From JAENVU01 sp963765075 (GTDB taxonomy: Bacteria; Actinomycetota; Acidimicrobiia; IMCC26256; JAENVU01), in the NCBI GenBank assembly GCA_963765075.1, contig CAVXVA010000008.1, positions 496,001-560,000 of the forward strand: DNA of 64,000 nt, read 5' to 3'. The notes beneath the pieces are model-generated. The model saw nothing but the letters and a program-made list of their open reading frames with translations, had not been told where the DNA came from and did not search any database. The position numbers and the translations under genes are program-made. Below are positions 24,375-30,628 of the stretch, piece by piece; within the stretch, counting starts at the first letter, position 1, and every line of letters begins with the position of its first letter.

Positions 24375-24887
24375 TTGACGATCATCCTCGTGATCCTCGC
24401 AGTGCTGTGGGCGGCGTTCTTCATCTGGCCGTCCTTGCAGCGTCGCCGTTCAGGCGGTGGCCGAAGCTCTATCGGAGCCTTCTCCAAGCGCGTCTCGATG
24501 GTCGGTCGGGCCACGGGCCACTTCCCGAGCCGGCCGTCGGCCCGCGGCTCGATGCCCAACCTTCCGCGCCAGCCGACCGCGTTCGGCGCACCCGCGGGTG
24601 CCTCCCCCGGATTGCCGATGTCGCCAGTGGCCCAGCGTCGGCGACGCGACGCACTCGTGGTGTTCGCAGTGGCCGCGCTCGGAACGCTGCTGCTGGCCGT
24701 GGTGGTGGCCAACACCCTCATGTGGATGGTCAATCTCGTCGCCATGGGGCTGCTCGTGGCCTATGTGGGGCTGTTGATCTCGATCCGGCGTCGGGCCGAT
24801 GAGCGCCGCGCCAAGGTGCATTTCCTGCCGGGACCATCGGTCCAGCCGCGGGCGCTCGTGCTGCACCGCAGCAGCGTCAACTCCTAG
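24375..24887 (+). CDS. SepX/GLPR-like divisome membrane protein (candidate)
   Basis: A 170-residue membrane protein: one N-terminal helix (residues 2-20) ending in WAAFFIWPSLQRRR, then a basic Ser/Pro-rich cytoplasmic linker with SIGAFSKRVSMVGR, then two helices (about 92-135) and a short basic tail. This order and the WAAxxxPxxxRRR...FSxxxxxxGR pattern resemble Streptomyces SepX and corynebacterial GLPR, the membrane receptor of the gephyrin-like protein Glp. In those groups the gene lies just downstream of galU-glp; here it is 3 kb away with moaA/moaC between. The start is TTG. The identification is inference from topology, pattern and context. Confidence 0.6.
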   Translation: MTIILVILAVLWAAFFIWPSLQRRRSGGGRSSIGAFSKRVSMVGRATGHFPSRPSARGSMPNLPRQPTAFGAPAGASPGLPMSPVAQRRRRDALVVFAVAALGTLLLAVVVANTLMWMVNLVAMGLLVAYVGLLISIRRRADERRAKVHFLPGPSVQPRALVLHRSSVNS

Positions 24888-24905
24888 CGGTTTCGGCACG
24901 CGGTC

Positions 24906-25544
24906 ATGGATCGTCGATCCGAGATCGCCGAGATCGCCGACACTGCTCGGCCGATTCTCGACGCCAAACATCAAGCCCGCGAGGTCACGCTCGGCGCCTG
25001 CCGACTGGCCATCCAGTGTTGCGCAGCGGCAATTCGGGCGGTGCAACGCGAAGAGTTCGCGCGGGCCGAGGAGCTCATCGCCGAAGCGGGTGACCACCTG
25101 GCGCGGGCCGATCTGGCCGTCGCCGACCAACGCGACGTGCGTCATGGCGGCTATCTGCACGATGCCAAGAAGGAGTTCGCCGAGGCTCACCTGACACTGG
25201 CGTTCGTGCGCGGCGATCCGCTGCCTGCGGCCGAGACGATCCACGTGGAGACCGCGGCCTATCTCAACGGCATGGCCGAAGCGGCCAGTGAACTGCGCCG
25301 ACACACGCTCGATTGCCTACGCGCCGACCGCGTGAGCCGCGCCGAGGAACTCCTGGGCGTGATGGACGAGGTCTACGCGCTCCTCGTCACCGTCGACTAC
25401 CCGGACGCCATTACCGGGGGACTGCGGCGTACGACCGACGCGTTGCGGGCCGTCATCGAACGGACGCGGGGCGATCTCACCAACGCCTTGGTCGCCCAGC
25501 GCCTGCGCGCAGCCATCGAGAGCAGCCGCATCGTCGACGCCTGA
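24906..25544 (+). CDS. Translin-family protein
   Basis: A 212-residue all-helical protein matching the translin family, which binds single-stranded nucleic acid and in eukaryotes forms the C3PO RNase with TRAX. Family features include ACRLAIQCCAAAIRAVQREEFARAEELI, the EFAEAHLTLAF helix, AAYLNGMAEAASELRRHTLDCLR and DYPDAITGGLRRTTDALRAVIERTRGDL. Bacterial translins are usually single-copy and uncharacterised. It starts 18 nt after the SepX-like gene, so the two may share a transcript. Confidence 0.8.
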   Translation: MDRRSEIAEIADTARPILDAKHQAREVTLGACRLAIQCCAAAIRAVQREEFARAEELIAEAGDHLARADLAVADQRDVRHGGYLHDAKKEFAEAHLTLAFVRGDPLPAAETIHVETAAYLNGMAEAASELRRHTLDCLRADRVSRAEELLGVMDEVYALLVTVDYPDAITGGLRRTTDALRAVIERTRGDLTNALVAQRLRAAIESSRIVDA

Positions 25545-25567
25545 GACAGGCGGTCACCTCCCGCGCC

Positions 25568-25573
25568 TACAAT
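25568..25573 (+). promoter_or_regulatory. Candidate -10 element (TACAAT)
   Basis: A near-consensus TACAAT 36 nt before the ATG of the PLC-like lipoprotein. The leader contains GGGGAGG at 25593-25599. Confidence 0.5.
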
Positions 25574-25609
25574 CCGGACCTTCCGGACACCTGGGGAGGC
25601 GTTGGGGTC

Positions 25610-26887
25610 ATGTTGAAGCGCATTGCGGTCGTAGCCGTGCTCGCGATGGTGGGCGCCGGGTGTCAATGGCTCGCACCTCGACCCGGGTACGGACCAGTCC
25701 TCGAGGTTCGAGTCAGCCCGCCGGGCGCGCAGGGCGCCCGCACGGTCACGGTGAGCGCGCCGGACCTGCCCGCCGGCACCGCCGCGAACACCACGGTGCA
25801 ACTCGACGGCAAGGCCGGCCCGTTCGTGGCCAGTAGCGCGACGTTGCCGTTCACGTTCACCTTCGACGTCGGCGCAGCCGGACCGGGCACGCACTCGTTC
25901 TGGGTGCGCAGCCGGATCGGCGACGAGAAGCGCCGAGGGATCGGGTACTTCACCGGCGGGATTCGTTTGAACCAGATCCAGGCGCTCGGTTCGCACAACA
26001 GTTACCACACCTACCCCACGCCGGGGCTCGACGCGATCGCGGTCTTGCAGTACTTCGAGGATCCGCTCGACGTGCAACTCCAAGACCAAGGCGTGCGCCA
26101 GTTCGAACTCGACATCAACGCGAACAACGACGGGACCTTCAGCGTCGGGCACATCCAGGGAGTCGACGAGGGAACCACGTGCCGGGCGTTGCTCGACTGC
26201 CTGGCCACCATTCGCACGTGGTCGGACGCGCATCCCCAGCACGTCCCTCTCGCGATCCTGCTGGAGCTGAAGAACAACGACTACAACGTCGGCGGTCTCG
26301 ACTACCACAACTGGACTTCCGCCGATCTCGACCCACTCGATGCGGCGCTGCGTTCGGTGTTCACGGAGGACCGGATGTTCACGCCGGACGATCTGCGCCG
26401 CCACCACGCGACTTTGCCCCAAGCCATCTCCATCGACGGCTGGCCCGAGATCAACGCCGTGCGCGGCCAGGTGATGTTCATGATGGACAACGGCGGCACG
26501 TTGCGGTCGTGGTATCGAGCCGGTCACCCGGGCCTAGCTGGTCGGGTGCTCTTCACCAACGCGAACCCCGGCGACGACGACGCCGCGTTCGTCAAGCGCA
26601 ACGACGCCAAGGGCAGCCTCGCCGACATCCAGTCACTCGTGGCGCAGGGCTACGTGATCCGCACCCGGACAGATGCCGACACGCATGAGGCGCGGATCAA
26701 CGACACCACGACCCGGGAGGCGGCGCTGGCATCGGCCGCGCAATGGGTGAGTACTGACTACGTCGTGCCCGGCCGGGCCTTCGGCACGGAGTACTTCGTG
26801 CAGATCCCCGGCGGCACCCCGGCGCGCTGCAACCCGGTCAACTCGCCGAGTTGGTGCACCTCGGACCTCGTCGAGTCGCTGCCGTAG
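25610..26887 (+). CDS. Secreted PI-PLC-like (calcium-dependent type) lipoprotein
   Basis: A 425-residue exported protein with a lipoprotein-type signal (residues 1-20, Cys after AVLAMVGAG). An Ig-like region (residues 30-110) is followed by a phospholipase C-like TIM barrel: LGSHNSYHTYP near residue 125 supplies the first catalytic His, FELDINAN and VGHIQG the second His, and LLELKNN and SIDGWPEI complete the barrel. This matches the bacterial calcium-dependent phosphoinositide phospholipase C-like family. The substrate is probably a phospholipid or GPI-type glycolipid outside the cell. It ends with a short Cys-paired tail (ARCNPVNSPSWC). Confidence 0.85.
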   Translation: MLKRIAVVAVLAMVGAGCQWLAPRPGYGPVLEVRVSPPGAQGARTVTVSAPDLPAGTAANTTVQLDGKAGPFVASSATLPFTFTFDVGAAGPGTHSFWVRSRIGDEKRRGIGYFTGGIRLNQIQALGSHNSYHTYPTPGLDAIAVLQYFEDPLDVQLQDQGVRQFELDINANNDGTFSVGHIQGVDEGTTCRALLDCLATIRTWSDAHPQHVPLAILLELKNNDYNVGGLDYHNWTSADLDPLDAALRSVFTEDRMFTPDDLRRHHATLPQAISIDGWPEINAVRGQVMFMMDNGGTLRSWYRAGHPGLAGRVLFTNANPGDDDAAFVKRNDAKGSLADIQSLVAQGYVIRTRTDADTHEARINDTTTREAALASAAQWVSTDYVVPGRAFGTEYFVQIPGGTPARCNPVNSPSWCTSDLVESLP

Positions 26888-26967
26888 CGCTGGGGTCAGA
26901 CCCGCGATCGCGGATGGTGCTGAAGGCCCGCGTCGAACCCCGGCGCCCGAACCCCAGAGCGTCGGGT

Positions 26968-26987
26968 CGTGGTCCTGGTAGACCACG
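26968..26987. promoter_or_regulatory. Palindromic operator-like site before the secreted esterase
   Basis: CGTGGTC and GACCACG form a 7-bp dyad around CTGGTA, ending 4 nt before the ATG at 26992. A repressor bound here would block the start of the gene; an mRNA hairpin hiding the start codon is the alternative. Confidence 0.4.
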
Positions 26988-26991
26988 AACC

Positions 26992-29061
26992 ATGAAACAG
27001 ACGAGCATCGATCGTCGGGGTTGGATGAGCCTGATCGTCGTGGTCGGGGTCCTGACGAGCGCGTCCGCGAGCGCAGGGGCGGCGCTCCCGTCGTCGCCTG
27101 GGCGCGCCCAACTTCCGCAGGCCGATGCTGCGCCCGTGGCCCTCGATCGTCTGGGTGTCGATCCGGCGACGATCTCGCGCTGTGATCCGATCGGTCGTGG
27201 GTGCCTGCTCCCGCTGCCGAACGACACCTTCACGAAGGTCGACCCCGACACCCCGACCGGCCGCCGGCTCGCGCTCGATTCGGCCTCGATGCCCGCCAAC
27301 ACGGCGGGCGTGCGTATCGACGTGTCTGATCAGAACTTGGCCGACGGCTGGAGCCCGGGCTCGACGCTGCTGGCCCAGATCCCCCGGCTCGATGCTTCCC
27401 GGTCCCGGCTTCCGTCGATCCGGGATTGGTCACAGTCACTCGCGCCGGATGCCAGCGTCGTGCTCATCGATGCGACGACCGGGAAGCGCCATCCGTTCTG
27501 GGCCGAGCTCGACGCCCAGCCCGACCCGGGGGAACCGCCGCTGCTGATGGTGCACCCGGCGCGCAACTTCGCCGATGGCCATCGCATCGTGGTCGGCCTG
27601 CGCAACCTTCGTGACGCTCGGGGTCGACGGATTCGGGCCACGGCCGGCTTCGCCGCGTACCGCGACGGGCAGCGAACGACGAACGCGACATTCGAGTCTC
27701 GGCGACCACGCATGAATCGCGTATTCGCGAGCCTCACCCGGGCCGGGGTACGCCGGGGGAGCCTGCAGCTCGCATGGGACTTCACCGTCGCGAGTACGCA
27801 GAGTCTGACCGGTCGGATGCTGTCGATCCGTGACGACGCCTTCGGTTCGCTCGGCTCGGCGGCGCCACGCGTCACCGTCGACACCGTGACCGAGCGGCCG
27901 AACGAGTTCTTCGCCCGGAGGATCGAAGGCACCTTCGAGATGCCGCTGTACCTCACCGATGGCGGCGCGCCCGGTAGTCGGTTGGTCTTGGATACGGAGG
28001 GCGTGCCGCAACGCCAGCCCGGAACCTTTACGGCGCGCTACACGTGCAACCTGCCCGAGTCGACCGCTACGACACCCGCGCGGCTCGTGCTCTACGGGCA
28101 CGGGTTGCTCGGCGATCAGTCCGAGGTCAACGGCAGCCTCACGCAGCGGATGGCCGCCGACCACAACATCGCCTATTGCGCGACCGACTGGTATGGAATG
28201 GCCGAGGACGACATCGGCAACGCCGCGGCGATCCTCCAAGATCTGTCGAAGTTCCCATCGCTCGCCGACCGGCTGCACCAGGGGATCCTCGCGTTCCTCT
28301 TCCTCGGCCGGGCGATGGTCCACCCGCAGGGGTTCTCGACGAACGTCGCGTTCCAAGTCGACGGCCGACCCGCGATCGACCGGCGCGCGCTCTATTACGA
28401 CGGCAACAGCCAGGGCGCGATCCTCGGTGGCGCACTGACTGCCGTCGCGACCGACTTCACCCGGTCCGTGCTCGCCGAGGCCGGGATGAACTACTCGATC
28501 CTGCTCGACCGCAGCGTCGACTTCGATGAGTACCTCAACGTGATGCGACCGTCGTATCCGGCGCGTGAGGACCGCGTGATCGGCCTCGAGGTGGTGCAAC
28601 TGCTGTGGGATCGCGGCGAGGCCAACGGATACGCGAACCACATGACCACGGATCCCTTGCCGAAGACGCCGCGTCACCGGGTGATGTTGATCGGTGCGGT
28701 GGGCGACCATCAGGTGAGCGAGTTCAGCCTCCGGGTGGAGGCAGCCACGATCGGAGTTTCGGCGCACACTCCGATCGCCCGACCCGGTCGGTTGGTCCAG
28801 CGCCGGCCGGAGGCCATGCTCGACACCATTTCGCGGTATCCGTTCTCCGGTTCGTCCTACTGGCTGTGGGACACCGGCTCACCGCGGTCGCCGGCACCGA
28901 ACGTGCCGCCCCGGATGGGCCACGACCCGCATGACGACACCCCGAACATCCCGCGTGTGCGAGCGTTGAAGAGCGAGTTCTGGAAGCCCAACGGTTCCGT
29001 GTCCGACGGGTGCCGGGGGAGGGCGTGTCGCGCTTCGGTCCCGCCGGAGAACCGGGACTGA
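26992..29061 (+). CDS. Large secreted alpha/beta-hydrolase-type esterase
   Basis: A 689-residue exported protein with a signal peptide (residues 10-32, SLIVVVGVLTSASASAGAA). The first half is a beta-rich domain with a conserved CDPIGRGCLLPLPNDTF start. The second half is an alpha/beta hydrolase: VLYGHGLLGDQ gives the oxyanion region near residue 365, and YDGNSQGAILGG the nucleophile elbow (Ser near 470). The catalytic His is probably in AVGDHQVSEF near 570. I recall no characterised member. It is probably a lipase/esterase acting outside the cell. A palindrome sits immediately upstream. Confidence 0.75.
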   Translation: MKQTSIDRRGWMSLIVVVGVLTSASASAGAALPSSPGRAQLPQADAAPVALDRLGVDPATISRCDPIGRGCLLPLPNDTFTKVDPDTPTGRRLALDSASMPANTAGVRIDVSDQNLADGWSPGSTLLAQIPRLDASRSRLPSIRDWSQSLAPDASVVLIDATTGKRHPFWAELDAQPDPGEPPLLMVHPARNFADGHRIVVGLRNLRDARGRRIRATAGFAAYRDGQRTTNATFESRRPRMNRVFASLTRAGVRRGSLQLAWDFTVASTQSLTGRMLSIRDDAFGSLGSAAPRVTVDTVTERPNEFFARRIEGTFEMPLYLTDGGAPGSRLVLDTEGVPQRQPGTFTARYTCNLPESTATTPARLVLYGHGLLGDQSEVNGSLTQRMAADHNIAYCATDWYGMAEDDIGNAAAILQDLSKFPSLADRLHQGILAFLFLGRAMVHPQGFSTNVAFQVDGRPAIDRRALYYDGNSQGAILGGALTAVATDFTRSVLAEAGMNYSILLDRSVDFDEYLNVMRPSYPAREDRVIGLEVVQLLWDRGEANGYANHMTTDPLPKTPRHRVMLIGAVGDHQVSEFSLRVEAATIGVSAHTPIARPGRLVQRRPEAMLDTISRYPFSGSSYWLWDTGSPRSPAPNVPPRMGHDPHDDTPNIPRVRALKSEFWKPNGSVSDGCRGRACRASVPPENRD

Positions 29062-29127
29062 ACCTCGGCTCCGCCCGCGGACATCTCGTGGGTGAGAACC
29101 GGCGTTTGCTACCCTCGCAGTTCCTTC

Positions 29128-29204
29128 GGGGGTGTAGCTCAGCCCGGTAGAGCGCTACGTTCGCATCGTAGAAGTCAGGGGTTCAAGTCCCCTCACCTCC
29201 ACCA
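29128..29204 (+). tRNA. tRNA-Ala (anticodon CGC)
   Basis: A full cloverleaf of 77 nt including an encoded ACCA end. The acceptor GGGGGTG pairs with CACCTCC with a G3-U70 wobble, the alanine identity element. The D-stem is GCTC/GAGC. The anticodon stem CTACG/CGTAG holds the loop TTCGCAT with CGC at positions 34-36. The T-stem is AGGGG/CCCCT with loop TTCAAGT. It reads GCG codons. Confidence 0.97.
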
Positions 29205-29401
29205 TTGCGGTCTTACTAGAACCCCCGCCCGCAAGGGCGGAGCTCAGTAGGTCGGCCTTGGTTTGATCACCGGCAGAGACTGGGCGTTGGCCTCGGCCCA
29301 CGTTGTCTTGTCCGATCAGAAGGCATTCCTGGGCTTCGTGGAGTTCAGCGAAGGGCTGGCGGATTATCTGCTTCGAGCCGGCCGTTTCGCCCCGGTCGGC
29401 G
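29205..29401. other. Intergenic region downstream of tRNA-Ala
   Basis: No supported gene. It contains the GCAA-capped hairpin at 29225-29240 just after the tRNA. The rest is the downstream end of the leftward EamA gene; I see nothing else in it. Confidence 0.5.
29225..29240 (+). terminator. Short hairpin after tRNA-Ala
   Basis: CCGCCC and GGGCGG pair around a GCAA tetraloop 21 nt after the tRNA. It is a plausible tRNA terminator, although no U-run follows. Confidence 0.5.
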
Positions 29402-30451
29402 TCAGGCCGGGTGAGTGTGGCGATGGTGCACGTCACTTGCGTGATCGTGGGTATGGGTGACGATGTCGTGGCGATGCGGGTGGCTGTGCGGCTCCGACGG
29501 GTCGACGCCCGGTTCGTGTTCATGACGATGGTGATCGTCGTGGTGGTGGCGGTGGTCATGTTCGAGTGGTTCATGGGTGTGGACGTGGTGGTGCCGGTCG
29601 GTGATGAGCAGCATCACGCCGAACCCCATCACGCCAGCAGCGGCCACATCGACCGCGTTCCAACTGTCGGCGAGTAGTGGAACTGCGAGCAGGGCACCCG
29701 CGAACGGCGCCGTTGCGAAGATCGCGGCCTCTCGGGCGGCGCCGAGCAGGCGCAGCGCGTACGCGTCGAGGAGGATGCTGATCCCGTAGGCGAGCGCGCC
29801 GACCGCCAAGGCTCCGCCAAGCACCGTCCAAGTCGGAAACGAATCACCGCGGGTCAACGCGAGGGCGATGTTGACGACCGCGGCGCCGCCGGTCTTGATT
29901 GCGACGATCTGGACGGGATCCCGGATGGAAAGCCGTTGGGTCAGGTTGTTGTCGATCGCCCATCCGAGACACGCCGCGACGATCATGAGACCGCCGAGCG
30001 CGTCGGTCTTGCCGGTCGAACCTTGCACAGTGAGTAATACGCCAGCGCCGAAGACGACCGCTGATCCGGTCCAAGATCGTCGGCCGAGATACTCACCGGC
30101 GAAGACGACGCCGACGATCAAGGTGAGCGGGCCTTCGAGGTTCAGCAATAACGATCCGGTGACGCCGCTGACGCGCTCGAGGCCGAACATCAGCAGGACT
30201 GGTGCGACGATCCCACCGGAGATGACCAAGCTGGCGAGGAGTGTCATGTCGCTTCGTCGGACTCGGGCTTCGTGGCGAGCCGGGCCGAATCGTGCGAACG
30301 GAGCAACGGCGAGGAACGCCCCGAGGTAGAGGAGTCCGGCAAGCAGCTGCGGGCCGACATCGTCGAGGAGCAGCTTCGATGCGGGCGCGCTGGCTCCGAA
30401 CAACAGGGCAGCGGTGAGACCGACTGCGTACCCGGAGTGTTCGCGACGCAT
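29402..30451 (-). CDS. EamA/DMT-family transporter with His-rich tail
   Basis: A 349-residue protein. Residues 1-280 are a ten-helix EamA (drug/metabolite transporter) pair of repeats (LTAALLFGASAPASKLLL...; LLAVPLLADSW...). The last 65 residues are extremely His-rich, about 25 His in HHH, HDH and HTH clusters, and would lie in the cytoplasm or bind metal at the membrane. EamA proteins export amino acids or other small metabolites. The tail suggests a metal cargo or metal sensing, as in His-rich tails of Zn/Ni/Co transporters. ATG 30451 follows TACCGT by 7 nt. It is divergent from a P-type ATPase. Confidence 0.85.
   Translation of the reverse strand: MRREHSGYAVGLTAALLFGASAPASKLLLDDVGPQLLAGLLYLGAFLAVAPFARFGPARHEARVRRSDMTLLASLVISGGIVAPVLLMFGLERVSGVTGSLLLNLEGPLTLIVGVVFAGEYLGRRSWTGSAVVFGAGVLLTVQGSTGKTDALGGLMIVAACLGWAIDNNLTQRLSIRDPVQIVAIKTGGAAVVNIALALTRGDSFPTWTVLGGALAVGALAYGISILLDAYALRLLGAAREAAIFATAPFAGALLAVPLLADSWNAVDVAAAGVMGFGVMLLITDRHHHVHTHEPLEHDHRHHHDDHHRHEHEPGVDPSEPHSHPHRHDIVTHTHDHASDVHHRHTHPA
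30059..30064 (-). other. No independent feature; EamA coding interior
   Basis: This short stretch was examined as a possible internal promoter for the EamA gene and shows nothing beyond coding sequence. Confidence 0.05.
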
Positions 30452-30458
30452 GGTTCAG

Positions 30459-30464
30459 ACGGTA
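30459..30464 (-). promoter_or_regulatory. Candidate -10 element (TACCGT) for leaderless EamA gene
   Basis: On the minus strand TACCGT is followed by 7 nt and the ATG at 30451. Confidence 0.5.
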
Positions 30465-30628
30465 ATCCTGGCGGCGATGGCGGTCCTCAGCCCAGGTACC
30501 CCAGTCCAAGTTTCGGTGCCGTCAATACGTGCGATCCGTGTCGCTCCGGCCCGAGCACCCGCCAGCATCGCGGGTTGGGGGAGACTTCCTGTCAGCGACG
30601 CAACTGCGTCAGGAGACAGGAGACTCGA

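Noticed and set aside
29155..29574. Minus-strand 139-aa ORF ending in VRGLEPLTSTMRT
   Set aside because: This C-terminus is the reverse translation of the tRNA-Ala region, a well-known artefact, and the rest is antisense to the His-rich EamA tail.
30272..30628. N-terminal extension of the P-type ATPase
   Set aside because: Overlaps the start and promoter of the divergent EamA gene and has no ATPase similarity; GTG 30629 has a Shine-Dalgarno sequence.
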